Positions 35,802 to 45,255 of a stretch of DNA of 64,000 bases are shown here, piece after piece (the stretch's first letter is position 1; the number at the start of each line of letters is the position of its first letter). This stretch comes from AP-15 sp963716115 (GTDB taxonomy: Bacteria > Pseudomonadota > Alphaproteobacteria > ATCC43930 > CGMCC-115725). The stretch covers positions 186,001 through 250,000 of the forward strand of contig CAVQSZ010000033.1 in assembly GCA_963716115.1 (NCBI GenBank), given 5' to 3'. The position numbers and the translations under genes were made by a program. The notes under the pieces are model-generated. The model was given only the letters and a program-made list of their open reading frames with translations. It searched no databases and was not told the DNA's origin.

Positions 35802-37598
35802 TCACGCCTCGCGATACCAGTTTCGCACATCCGCCATGACGTTGTCCCAGCCGCTGCGCCGGCCTCTGAGCGGCTGCGCCACGGCGTTGACCAGCGGCCG
35901 ATAGACCACCGGGATGACCACCGGGTCGCCGACCACCATATCGTTCATCCTGATGAACAGCGCCGCGCGCTTGACCGGGTCGAGCTCGGCCTCGGCCGCC
36001 TGGTAGGCCGTGTCGTAGTCGTCGTTGCGCCAGCGGGTGATGTTGCGCCCCTGCCATTTGTTCTCCTTCGACGCAGCCTCCCACGAGACGAACTGCCGCA
36101 TAAAGACGCCGGGATCCGGCTCGCCCATGGTCGTGGTGTACATCTGCATGTCGGCATAGAATTTGGAATAGGTGTCGGGGTTGGCGACATCGGAGGAGAA
36201 ATACACCGCCGCCGTCACCGATTTCAGCTCGACCTCGATGCCGGCCTTTTGGCAGGCCTGCTTGACGATCGCCTGCGTCTTCTGGCGCGGCTGGTTGATC
36301 GAGGTCTGGTAGAGGAGCTTCAGCCGCTTGCCGTCCTTGGCGCGGACCCCGTCCGAGCCGCGCCGCCAGCCGGCCTCGTCGAGCAGCTGGTTCGCCTTGT
36401 CGATGCTGAACTCCCAATGCGTGTCCTTGGAGACGAAGCGCTGCGGGTTGTTGACGAAGTTGCCGGTGGCGATCCCGGTGCGCCCGTAGATGTGGGCCTC
36501 GACCGCGGCGCGATCGACAAGCAGCGCCAGCGCCTTTCTGACCGCGGGGTCGCTGAACAGCGGATGCCTCGTTTTGACGCTCGAGCGCTCGCCGTCAACC
36601 TCGGTCCAGGGGTCGGTGGTGTTGAGCTGGATGTGCTCGATATTGCCGCCGGGCACGATCTCGACATGGCCCTTGGCGGCCCCGCCGTTTTCCAGCCGGA
36701 CCAGGATCTCGTCTTCGACCTGCATGTTCCAGGCGAAATCATATTCGCCGGTCTGAATGACCGCGCGCGCCGCCGAGACGGCGTCGCCGCCGCCCTTCAT
36801 CTCGATCGTGTCGAAATACGGCCGGTTGGTCAGGTGGTAGTCGGGGTTGCGCTCGCCCTTGACGAGGTCGCCGGGCTTGAAGTCGACAAACCGGTAGGGA
36901 CCGGTGCCGACCGGCTTCAAATTGGTCTGGGCGTCGCGCGAGTCGGCGCCCTTGTAGCGCTCGAACAGATGCTTCGGGATGATCATGCCGCGCTGGCCGA
37001 CAAAGGCGTCCGCCCAGGCCGGCGTCGGCTTCTCGTAGCGGACCCGCACGGTCAGCGGATCGACCTTTTCGACCTTGATGTCCTTGTAGCTGCCGATCGT
37101 CGTGGCCGCCGTCGCCGGGTCGGCCGCGTATTCCCAGTTGAAGACGACATCGTCGGCGGTGAAGGGCTGGCCGTCGTGCCAGCGCACATCCTTCTTGAGC
37201 TTCCAGGTGACCGACATGCCGTCGGCCGCGACGCCGCCGTTTTCGAGGTCCGGGACCTCGGCGGCGAGCACCGGCGTCAGGTTGCCGTCGGGATCCCAGG
37301 CGGCAAGCGGCTCGTAGAAAATGCGCGAGCCCTCCTGGTCCTTGGTGCCGACGGCAAAGTGCGGGTTGAGCAGGGTTGGGCTCTGCCAGAACAGGGTTTT
37401 GAGCGCCCCGCCGCCGCCGGCCTTGGTCGGCTTGTACTCCGCGCCGCCCGACGGCTGCGCGAAGCCCGCCCGCGCCAGCAGCCCGCCCGCGAGCGGCGCC
37501 GTCAGGCCGAGACCCGCCAGCCTGCGGACAAAGGCGCGCCGCGAAACGCGGCCTGTCCCCACCGCCATGATCAGGTCCCGCAACTCTCGCTCGTCCAT
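35802..37598 (-). CDS. peptide ABC transporter solute-binding protein (operon 1)
   Basis: SBP family 5 (DppA/OppA) lipid-free periplasmic protein of 598 residues. The N-terminus has a twin-arginine-like signal, SRRAFVRRLAGLGLTAPLAGG with cleavage near ARAGFAQ. Binding-protein motifs are VRWHDGQPFTADDVVFNWEY near residue 140, GTGPYRFVDFKPGD near 225 and KALALLVDRAAV near 350. It begins operon 1 (SBP, B, C, D, F in order) and lies 79 bp downstream of the last gene of operon 2. Long family members bind peptides or larger solutes; the ligand is unknown. Confidence 0.92.
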   Translation of the reverse strand: MDERELRDLIMAVGTGRVSRRAFVRRLAGLGLTAPLAGGLLARAGFAQPSGGAEYKPTKAGGGGALKTLFWQSPTLLNPHFAVGTKDQEGSRIFYEPLAAWDPDGNLTPVLAAEVPDLENGGVAADGMSVTWKLKKDVRWHDGQPFTADDVVFNWEYAADPATAATTIGSYKDIKVEKVDPLTVRVRYEKPTPAWADAFVGQRGMIIPKHLFERYKGADSRDAQTNLKPVGTGPYRFVDFKPGDLVKGERNPDYHLTNRPYFDTIEMKGGGDAVSAARAVIQTGEYDFAWNMQVEDEILVRLENGGAAKGHVEIVPGGNIEHIQLNTTDPWTEVDGERSSVKTRHPLFSDPAVRKALALLVDRAAVEAHIYGRTGIATGNFVNNPQRFVSKDTHWEFSIDKANQLLDEAGWRRGSDGVRAKDGKRLKLLYQTSINQPRQKTQAIVKQACQKAGIEVELKSVTAAVYFSSDVANPDTYSKFYADMQMYTTTMGEPDPGVFMRQFVSWEAASKENKWQGRNITRWRNDDYDTAYQAAEAELDPVKRAALFIRMNDMVVGDPVVIPVVYRPLVNAVAQPLRGRRSGWDNVMADVRNWYREA

Positions 37599-37677
37599 CG
37601 CAAGCCCTATGGCTGGTCGGTCGCGAATATCTTAACGCACCCGGCGCGACCGGACCATGCGAGGCCCATTGTTTTTT

Positions 37678-38646
37678 TCAGTAGAGGTGGCAGGCGACGG
37701 TGCGGCGCGGCGCCACCTCCTGGGCGATGGGCGCTTCGACCGCGCATTGCGGCATGGCGTGCGGGCAACGCGGGTGAAAGCGGCAGCCAGAGGGCGGGTT
37801 GAGCGCGCTCGGCACCTCGCCGGTGATCGCGAGCTTCGCGTGGCGCTCGTCCGGATGCGACGGCAAGGCGGCGGTGAACAAGGCCTGGGTATAGGGATGG
37901 AGCGGCTTGGCGCATAATTCGAGGCTGTCGGCGAGCTCGACGACCTGCCCCAGATACATGACCGCGATGCGGTCGCTGATATGCGCCACGGTCGCCAGGT
38001 CGTGGCCGATGAACAGGTAGCTGACGCCCAGCGTCTGCTGCAGCTCCTCGAGCTGGTTCATGATCTGGGCGCGGATCGACACGTCGAGCGCCGAGACCGC
38101 CTCGTCGAGCACGATGAGCCTTGTGTTTGTCGCCAGCGCGCGGGCGATCGCGATCCGCTGGCGCTGCCCGCCCGAAAACTCGTGCGGGAACAGCCGCGCC
38201 AAGTCCGGCTGCAGGCCGACCAGCTCCAGCACCTCGGCGACGCGCTCGGCCAGGGCCTGGCGCGACAAATCGGTGTGGATCTCCAGCGGCTCGCCGATGA
38301 TGTCGCCGACCCGCATGCGCGGGCTCAGCGAGCTGTAGGGGTCCTGGAACACGACCTGGACCTCGCGCCGGTAGCGCATCAGCTCCGGCCCCGCGAAGCC
38401 CGAGATGTCCTCGCCATCAAACCGGATCGTCCCGGCGGTCGGGGTTTCCTGCAGCAGGATGAGCTTCGAGGTCGTCGTCTTGCCGCAGCCCGATTCGCCG
38501 ATCAGCCCCAGGGTCTCGCCCGGGTAGACGGCCAGATCGACGCCGTCCACCGCCTTGACCCAGCCGGTCTTGCGCCGCAACAGGCTCCCGGTTCGGACCG
38601 GGAAGTATTTCTGCAGATCCCTCAGCTCAAGCAGTGGCGCCGGCAT
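37678..38646 (-). CDS. dipeptide/oligopeptide ABC transporter ATPase, DppF type (operon 2)
   Basis: Protein of 322 residues, paralogous to the operon 1 copy. It has Walker A GESGCGKTTTSKL, VVFQDPYSSLSPRMRVG, signature FSGGQRQRIAIARAL, Walker B LIVLDEAVSALDVS (Ala replaces the usual Pro after Glu) and terminal Cys region GCRFHPRCPHAMPQC. Its start lies 20 bp inside the DppD-type gene, so the two are probably translationally coupled. Confidence 0.92.
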   Translation of the reverse strand: MPAPLLELRDLQKYFPVRTGSLLRRKTGWVKAVDGVDLAVYPGETLGLIGESGCGKTTTSKLILLQETPTAGTIRFDGEDISGFAGPELMRYRREVQVVFQDPYSSLSPRMRVGDIIGEPLEIHTDLSRQALAERVAEVLELVGLQPDLARLFPHEFSGGQRQRIAIARALATNTRLIVLDEAVSALDVSIRAQIMNQLEELQQTLGVSYLFIGHDLATVAHISDRIAVMYLGQVVELADSLELCAKPLHPYTQALFTAALPSHPDERHAKLAITGEVPSALNPPSGCRFHPRCPHAMPQCAVEAPIAQEVAPRRTVACHLY

Positions 38647-39631
38647 AAACGTCCTCCGCCCGCTCGTGCTCGGCGAGCCAGCATCTTGCGGTCCATCCGG
38701 CGTCGATCGGCCGGTCCGCCGGCGCCTCGTCGAGGCATCGCGGCATCGCGTGCTGGCAGCGCGGGTGAAAGGCGCAGCCCGGCGGCAGGCGCGCCAGATT
38801 GGGCGGCTGGCCGGGGATCGCGAACAGCGGCTCCTTGCTGCCGAGCTTTGGCATCGAGCCCAAAAGGGCGCGGGTGTAAGGGTGGCGGGCGGCGCGGAAG
38901 AGGTCGCGCACGCTCCCTTGCTCGACGATCTTGCCGGCGTACATGACCGCCATCCGGTCGCACACCTTGGCGACGATGCCGAGGTTGTGGGTGACGAAGA
39001 TCAGCCCGACCCCGGTCTCGCGCTGGATGTCCTTCAAGACTTCAAGGTACTGCGCCTGGATCGTCACGTCGAGGTTGGTCGTCGGCTCGTCGGCGATGAT
39101 CAGCTTTGGCCCGCCGGCCATGGCGATCGCGCCGACCACGCGCTGACGCATGCCGCCCGACATCTGATGCGGGTATTCGCGCATTCGCGCCTCCGGCGAG
39201 GCGATGCGCACCGCGCGCAACAGGGCTTGCACGCGCTGTCGCAGCGAACGGCCTCGCATCCCCTGGTGATGGTAAGCCGGTTCGGCAACCTGCCAATAGA
39301 TGCTGAAGAGCGGGTTCAGCGACGCCATCGGGTCCTGCAGGATCATCGCGATCTTGCGGCCGCGGATATGGCGCATCTCGCGCGGCCGCTTGGTCGTCAG
39401 CTCCTCGCCGTCGAGCTCGATGCTGCCGCCGACGATCTGCGCCGCCGACGGCAGCAGGCCGACGATCGAGAGGCAGGTCGTGGTCTTGCCGCAGCCCGAC
39501 TCGCCGACCAGCCCGATCGTCTCGCCCTCGCGCAAGGTGAAGCTGATCCCGTCGACGGCCTTGACGACGCGCGAGCCGCCGAACGAGGTGTAATGCGTCC
39601 GCAGCCCCGAGACCCGCAACAACTCGACCAT
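38627..39631 (-). CDS. dipeptide/oligopeptide ABC transporter ATPase, DppD type (operon 2)
   Basis: Protein of 334 residues with Walker A GESGCGKTTTCLS, ILQDPMASLNPLFSI, signature MSGGMRQRVVGAIAM, Walker B LIIADEPTTNLDVT and terminal GCAFHPRCQHAMPRC. It starts 19 bp after the DppC-type stop. The C-terminal extension ending EDVYAGATA overlaps the next gene. Confidence 0.92.
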   Translation of the reverse strand: MVELLRVSGLRTHYTSFGGSRVVKAVDGISFTLREGETIGLVGESGCGKTTTCLSIVGLLPSAAQIVGGSIELDGEELTTKRPREMRHIRGRKIAMILQDPMASLNPLFSIYWQVAEPAYHHQGMRGRSLRQRVQALLRAVRIASPEARMREYPHQMSGGMRQRVVGAIAMAGGPKLIIADEPTTNLDVTIQAQYLEVLKDIQRETGVGLIFVTHNLGIVAKVCDRMAVMYAGKIVEQGSVRDLFRAARHPYTRALLGSMPKLGSKEPLFAIPGQPPNLARLPPGCAFHPRCQHAMPRCLDEAPADRPIDAGWTARCWLAEHERAEDVYAGATA

Positions 39632-39650
39632 ATCCCGTGCCTCTCGCGGC

Positions 39651-40577
39651 CTACAGGTTGCGCAGCTGCGGGTCGAGCCGGACCCGCAGCCAGTCGCCCA
39701 GGAGCTGCGTCGCCAGCACGACGAGCAGGATGCAGAGACCGGGAAAGACGGTCAGCCACCAGTCGCCGACCATCAGCATCGAGCGCCCATCGGACAGCAT
39801 CGAGCCCCATGCCGGCTGCGGCGCCGGCACGCCGATGCCGAGAAAGCTTAAGGACGCCTCGGCGATGATCACGACGCCGATCGTCAGGCTCGCCAGCACC
39901 ATCGCCGAGTTCATCACGTTGGGCAGGATGTGGCGCAGGATGATCCGGGTGCGCGAGCCGCCGGCAATCTCGGCGAGCTTGACGAACTCGCGCTCGCGCA
40001 GGCTCAACACCTCGCCGCGGATCACGCGGGTGTAGCGGGTCCAATAGACGAGCCCGAGGATGATGACGATGTTCCACATGCTGGGGCCGACGACGGTCGC
40101 CAGAAAGATCGCGAAGACCAAGGCCGGCAGCGCCAGCCAGGCGTCGGTTATCCGCATGACGACCTGATCGACCCAGCCGCCGAGATAGCCCGAGAGGATC
40201 CCCAAGGCGGTGCCGACGCTGCCGGCGACGATGGTCCCGGTCACGCCGACGATCAGCGACACACGGGCGCCGAAGATCAGCCGGCTCAACACGTCGCGGG
40301 ACTGAAAATCGGTGCCGAGCAGGGTGTGGGCGCCGCCGCCCGCCATCCAGAACGGCGGCTCGAAGATCTTCGCCCCCGGGATCGGCTCGGTCGGGTCGTA
40401 GGGTGCTATAAAATTGGCGAACACCGCGATCAGGATGAACGGCCCCAGGATCGCCACCGGGACGACCGGCAGCTCGCGCGCCAGCCGCAGCCAGCTCCGC
40501 CGGCGCTCGAAGAGTTCGAGCGCGGCCGGTCGGGCGACCGCCGCCGAGGCGCTTGCGATGTCTTCGGTGGTGGTCAT
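39651..40577 (-). CDS. peptide ABC transporter permease, DppC type (operon 2)
   Basis: Inner-membrane permease of 308 residues, intact. It shows LLGTDFQSRDVLSRLIFGARVS near 90, an EAA loop in REFVKLAEIAGGSRTRIILRH, and EASLSFLGIGVPAPQPAWG near the last helices. Unlike operon 1 its frame is undisturbed. It begins 7 bp after the DppB-type stop. Confidence 0.92.
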   Translation of the reverse strand: MTTTEDIASASAAVARPAALELFERRRSWLRLARELPVVPVAILGPFILIAVFANFIAPYDPTEPIPGAKIFEPPFWMAGGGAHTLLGTDFQSRDVLSRLIFGARVSLIVGVTGTIVAGSVGTALGILSGYLGGWVDQVVMRITDAWLALPALVFAIFLATVVGPSMWNIVIILGLVYWTRYTRVIRGEVLSLREREFVKLAEIAGGSRTRIILRHILPNVMNSAMVLASLTIGVVIIAEASLSFLGIGVPAPQPAWGSMLSDGRSMLMVGDWWLTVFPGLCILLVVLATQLLGDWLRVRLDPQLRNL

Positions 40578-40584
40578 GGCATAC

Positions 40585-41505
40585 CTATTTGGTCAGGCGG
40601 ATGCGGGGGTCGATGTAGGCGTAAAGGATGTCGATGATCAGGTTGATCGCGACGATCATGATCCCGGCCAGCAGCACGATCCCTTGCACCAGCGGGAAAT
40701 CGCGCTGGAAGATGCCTTCGTAGAGCAGCCGTCCGATCCCCGGCCAGGCGAAGATCACCTCGATGATGACGGCCGCGTTGATCATCACCACGAGGTTGAC
40801 GCCGGCCAGGGTCAAGACCGGGATCAGCGCGTTTTTAAAGGCGTGCATCGCGATCACTGCGACGCCCGGCAGCCCCTTGAGACGCGCGAGCTTGATGTAT
40901 TCGCTGCGCAACACCTCGAGCATGCTCGATCGCGTCAGGCGTAAGAGCGAGGCGGCGAAATACCAGCCCAAGGCCAGCGACGGCATGATCAGGTGCCGCC
41001 AGCCGCCCTGCCCGCTGGTCGGCAGCCAGCCGAGCCACACCGAAAACACCAGGATCAGCACCAGCCCGAGCCAAAAGCCCGGAATCGACAGGCCCAGCAG
41101 GGCGACGATCTTGCCGACATTGTCCCAGGCGCTGTTGACCCGCACCGCCGAGATCAGCCCGGCCGGGATGCCGATCAGGAACGAGATCAGCGAGGCGGCG
41201 AGCGCCAATTCGAGCGAGTTCGGCAGGCGCTGGAAATAGAGCACGCTGACCGACATCTCGTAGTTGAACGACTTGCCGAGCTGGCCGGTCGCGATGTTGT
41301 AGAGAAAGCTCAGATATTGCACCGGCAAGGGCCGGTCGAGCCCCCATTCGGTGCGCACCCGCGCCAAATCTTCGGCGCGCGCGCCGGGCTCGGCCAAGAG
41401 CGACACCGGGTCGCCCGTCAGCCTGACCACCGAGAAGATGGTCAGGCTCAGGATAAACAGCGTGATAAACGCGTAGAGCGTCCGCCGGATGATGAACTGG
41501 CGCAT
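40585..41505 (-). CDS. peptide ABC transporter permease, DppB type (operon 2)
   Basis: Inner-membrane permease of 306 residues. ATG 41505 (MRQFIIRRTLYAFITLFIL) is preferred because AGAGGA lies 6-7 bp before it and the family starts with this helix; the frame is open to 41601. Motifs are FSVVRLTGDPV, an EAA loop around SEYIKLARLKGLPGVAV, and FAWPGIGRLLYEGI. It is the first transporter-domain gene after three binding-protein genes. Confidence 0.92.
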   Translation of the reverse strand: MRQFIIRRTLYAFITLFILSLTIFSVVRLTGDPVSLLAEPGARAEDLARVRTEWGLDRPLPVQYLSFLYNIATGQLGKSFNYEMSVSVLYFQRLPNSLELALAASLISFLIGIPAGLISAVRVNSAWDNVGKIVALLGLSIPGFWLGLVLILVFSVWLGWLPTSGQGGWRHLIMPSLALGWYFAASLLRLTRSSMLEVLRSEYIKLARLKGLPGVAVIAMHAFKNALIPVLTLAGVNLVVMINAAVIIEVIFAWPGIGRLLYEGIFQRDFPLVQGIVLLAGIMIVAINLIIDILYAYIDPRIRLTK

Positions 41506-41616
41506 CGGCTGTCCTCTCAGCTGGCGGAGCGAAGCGGCGAGCGCCGCCGCGACGGGCCGGCAGCCATCCCTGTGGAAGCGCCCATTGCCATCAGGTTCCA
41601 AGAGCTGCGCGAACCT

Positions 41617-41755
41617 GCCCCTCTCCGCCCTTCAAGGGGGAGAGGGAGGGTCCTGACGCGAAGCGGCGGGAGGGTGAGGGGGTGGCGCCGCGGCACGACC
41701 ACTGGCCCCCCTCACCCTGCCCTCTCCCCCCGGCCGGCGGGGGGAGAGGGTTTTT
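41617..41755. repeat. composite palindromic repeat with terminator-like hairpin
   Basis: Two CCCTCTCC...GGAGAGGG hairpins. The first is at about 41617-41646 (around CCTTCAAGGG) and the second at 41720-41750, a 12-13 bp GC stem with loop GGCC followed by TTTTT. Outer arms AGGGTGAGGGGG and CCCCCTCACCCT pair as well. It is the widespread proteobacterial CCCTCTCC repeat. It lies between the third binding-protein gene and the permeases of operon 2, where it could attenuate transcription and favour binding protein over permease. The T tail is on the plus strand, opposite to the flanking genes. Confidence 0.75.
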
Positions 41756-41795
41756 CAGGAGCCGGCGCGATGAGAGGATCCCCACGGCACGCATC

Positions 41796-43403
41796 TCACT
41801 TCGCCGCCGTGGCCTCCTTCAGCTCGATATCCTCCCACGGGTAGGCGTAGCCGCTGGTGGAATAGCTCGGAAACACGTCCTGCCACTTCGCCGCGGCGAT
41901 GCGCGGGCCGATCGCGTTGACGAAGGCGTGGCGGAAGACCGGCACGAAGTAATAGTTTTCGAGGATCCCGCGCTGAATGTCCTCGGCCAGCTTCTTGCGC
42001 TCGCTGCGGTCGGTCGAGGCGAGGTACTTGCTGAACTTGTCGTCGAGCTCGGGCACGCAGTTGCGGTCCTTGCCGTTGAAGCCGCCGCACCGCATGAAGG
42101 AATCGTACCAGTTCGACCAGGTGCCGCCGACCCGCGCGGCGTTCATGATGATCTGCGTGCCGGGCCATTCCTTGAGCCCGCCTTGCAGCCGCTTCAGGAA
42201 GACGCCGCGCTCCATGGTCTGCATCTTCGAGCGGATGCCGATCGCCTGCAGCTGCGAGACGATGCGCTCGCCGCGCGAATAGTAGTTCGGCACCGGCGTC
42301 ACCCAGTCGACCGGGAAGCCGTTGGGGAAGCCCGCTTCGGCCATCAGCTGCTTCGCCTTGGCGATATTGTGCTCCCATTTCGGCCAGGGCATGCCGTATT
42401 CGACATCGTCGTTGATCCAGTTGCCGTCGACCTGCCCCATGCCGTCGCATTCGGCCTGGTTGATCGCGTCGCGGTCGATCGTCAGGCTGATCGCCTGGCG
42501 CACCCGCTTGTCGTGGAACGGGCTCTTCGGGTCCTGAAAGCCGGGGAACTCCAGCCACCAATTGCCCGAGACGATCGGCGCCAGCATCAATTTGGGGTTG
42601 CTCTTGACCCGCTCGATCAGCTCGCCGGGCACAAAATACATGATGTCCGCTTCGCCGCGCTCGAGCATCGCCACGCGGGTAGCGGCCTCAGGAATGCTGA
42701 GCATCGTGAACTCTTTGATGTGGACCGGGCGGTAGTAATCGTCGAAGGCCGCGAAGTCGAGCCGCACCCCCGGCTCCTGCGAGACGAGCCTGTATGGCCC
42801 GGCTCCGATCGGCTTCTGCATAAAGCCCGACTGCCCGACCTTGTCGTAGTACTTGGCCGGAACCACCCAGCCGGCGCCGCAGACGTTGCCGGTGCCGAGC
42901 AGGATCGGGAAATCGAAGAACGGCTCCTTGAAATGAAAGCGCACGGTGTCGCCGCCGACGACCTCGACGGCGTCGGTGTTCTTGTGGAGCACCTCGCCCC
43001 AGGCGCCGCGGTAGTGCTCGTAGCTCCATTTGACGTCGTCGGGCGTGACCGGCGAGCCGTCATGAAACTTGATCCCCGGCCGCAACTTGAACGTGGCGCT
43101 CTTGGCGTCCTCGGCGAAATCGAAGCCCTGGGCCAGGGCCGGGTGGTCGTAGCGGACCTCGCGGAAGTTCTTTATCAGCGCGTCGTGCAAGGTGAAGATG
43201 AAATTGTCGGGGCTCGCGGTGCCGTCGTGCTGCTGCGGGTCGAGCCAGCGCGAGGCGATGTTGGTGTGCCAGGCGAGCACCATCCTGCCGCTCGGAACCA
43301 CACCCCCGGCGGCGCGGGCGCGGCGCACGAACGGCATCGCCAGCGCCGTCGTCGCCAACGCCGTCCGCAACACCCTGCGCCGCGTTACCGTTGTTTTCTG
43401 CAT
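41796..43403 (-). CDS. peptide ABC transporter solute-binding protein, paralog A
   Basis: SBP family 5 protein of 535 residues. The signal peptide MQKTTVTRRRVLRTALATTALA shows a twin-arginine-like TRRRVLRTAL. Family motifs are HDGSPVTPDDVKWSYEHYRG near 115, GAGPYRLVSQEPG near 205 and DKRVRQAISLTIDRDAI near 300. A characteristic C-terminal CGGFNGKDRNC pair of Cys lies near 445. It is very similar to B and C over the whole length and closest to the permease genes. Ligand unknown. Confidence 0.92.
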   Translation of the reverse strand: MQKTTVTRRRVLRTALATTALAMPFVRRARAAGGVVPSGRMVLAWHTNIASRWLDPQQHDGTASPDNFIFTLHDALIKNFREVRYDHPALAQGFDFAEDAKSATFKLRPGIKFHDGSPVTPDDVKWSYEHYRGAWGEVLHKNTDAVEVVGGDTVRFHFKEPFFDFPILLGTGNVCGAGWVVPAKYYDKVGQSGFMQKPIGAGPYRLVSQEPGVRLDFAAFDDYYRPVHIKEFTMLSIPEAATRVAMLERGEADIMYFVPGELIERVKSNPKLMLAPIVSGNWWLEFPGFQDPKSPFHDKRVRQAISLTIDRDAINQAECDGMGQVDGNWINDDVEYGMPWPKWEHNIAKAKQLMAEAGFPNGFPVDWVTPVPNYYSRGERIVSQLQAIGIRSKMQTMERGVFLKRLQGGLKEWPGTQIIMNAARVGGTWSNWYDSFMRCGGFNGKDRNCVPELDDKFSKYLASTDRSERKKLAEDIQRGILENYYFVPVFRHAFVNAIGPRIAAAKWQDVFPSYSTSGYAYPWEDIELKEATAAK

Positions 43404-43465
43404 TTCTCTTGCCTCCGCTGTTCAAAAACGCTTGCCGTCCATCGGTCGCCTTCCGCGACAGTCCG

Positions 43466-45044
43466 CTAGCCTTTGAGCTCGATGTCCTCCCAAGGGTAGG
43501 CATAGGCGGTGGTGATGGTCGGGAACACGTCCTGCCATTTTGCCGCCTTGATCCGCGGCCCGATAGCCTGCATCGCGGCGTGGCGGAAGACCGGCACGAA
43601 ATAGTAGTTTTCAAGGATCGCGCGCTGGATCTCCTCGGCCAGTTTCTTGCGCTCGCCGGCGTCGGTCGAGGCGAGGTATTTGCTGAACTTGTCGTCGAGC
43701 TCGGGAACGCAGTTGCGGTCCTTGCCGTTGAAGCCGCCGCAGCGCATGAACGAATCGTACCAGTTCGACCAGGTGCCGCCGACCCGCGCGGCGTTCATGA
43801 TGATCTGCGTGCCGGGCCATTCCTTGAGCCCGCCTTGCAGCCGCTTCAGAAAGACGCCGCGCTCGATCGTCTGCAGCTTGCGCGCGGATGCCGATCGCCT
43901 GGAGCTGCGAGACGATGCGCTCGCCGCGCGAGTAGTAGTTCGGCACCGGGGTCAGCCAATCGACGGCGAAGCCGTTCGGGAAGCCGGCTTCGGCCATCAG
44001 CTGCTTGGCCTTGGCGAGGTTGCGCTCCCATTTCGGCCAGGGCATGCCGTATTCGACGTCGTCGTTGATCCAGTTGCCGTCGACCCGGCCGAGCCCGTCG
44101 CATTCGGCCTGGTTGATCGCGTCGCGGTCGATCGCAAGGCTGATCGCCTGGCGCACCCGCTTGTCGTGGAACGGGCTCTTCGGATCCTGAAAGCCCGGAA
44201 ATTCGAGCCAGAAATTCGCCGAGACGACCGGCGCCAGCATCAGCTTGGGGTTGCTCTTGACCCGCTCGATCAGCTCGCCCGGCACGTTGTAGACGATGTC
44301 GGCCTCGCCGCGCTCGAGCATCGCGATCCGGGTCGCCGCTTCCGGCACGCTGACCATCGTCAATTGCTTGATGTGGACCGGGCGGTAATAGTCATCGAAG
44401 GCCGCGAAGTCGAGCCGCACCCCCGGCTCCTGCGATACGAGCTTGTATGGCCCGGCGCCGATCGGCTTCTGCATAAAGCCCGACTGCCCGACCTTCTCGT
44501 AATATTTGGCTGGAACCACCCAGGCCGCGCCGCTGACGTTGCTGGTGCCCATCAGGATCGGGAAATCGAGAAACGGCTCCTTGAAGTGAAAGCGCAAGGT
44601 GCGGTCGTCGACGAGCTCAATCCCCTCTGTGCGGTTGTGCAATACCTCGCCCCAGGCGCCGCGGTAGTGCTCGAAGCTCCATTTGACGTCGTCGAGGGTG
44701 ACCGGCGCGCCGTCATGGAACTTGAGGCCGGGTCGCAGCCGAAAGGTCGCGCTCTTGGCATCCTCGGCCATCGCGTAGGTCTCGGCCAGCGCCGGGTCAT
44801 CGTAGCGCTTGTCGCGCAGGTTCTTTATCAGCGCGTCGTGCAGCGCCATGATGAAATTGTCGGGGCTCGCGGTGCCGTCATGCTGCTGCGGGTCGAGCCA
44901 GCGCGAGGCGATGTTGGTGTGCCAGGCGAGCACCATCCCACCGCTCGGGGCGAGGTTTGCGAGGGCGCGGGCGGCGTGCAGGAACGGCGTCGTCAGCGCC
45001 GCCGCCTTCAGCACCGTGCGCCGGTTCAGCCTCTGCCTCGACAT
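43466..45044 (-). CDS. peptide ABC transporter solute-binding protein, paralog B (one frameshift)
   Basis: About 525 residues when joined, nearly collinear with paralog A. It starts MSRQRLNRRTVLKAAALTTP (twin-arginine-like NRRTVLKAAA) at 45044 and reads to SQLQAIGIR near 43887. It then continues one frame later as KLQTIERGVFLKRLQGG to the stop at 43466. One extra base in the CGCGCGC run at about 43880-43887 accounts for it. The region after the shift keeps long identical stretches with paralog A, so selection or a recent error is more likely than old decay. Confidence 0.88.
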
Positions 45045-45255
45045 TTTTGCCAGCCTGCTCGCTGGACTACGGCCAGCTCCTGCGGCGGCGCGATCATCGC
45101 TCCGGCCCGCGAGCAATCGCGCGCTCGCCCCGATTTATCGCGCAAAACCCGTCTTTTGGACGGAAATTCCAACTGTATTTTTTTCACCGTTGCCTCCCAA
45201 TTGCGGCCGACGATAGGGCAATGGCCGGCCGCTGTCCAGGGAGGGGATCGCCGCC

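Noticed and set aside
41720..41755. Rho-independent terminator of the flanking operon
   Set aside because: The stem and T run fit a terminator, but the T run is on the plus strand while both flanking genes are on the minus strand. It is better seen as part of a dispersed repeat.
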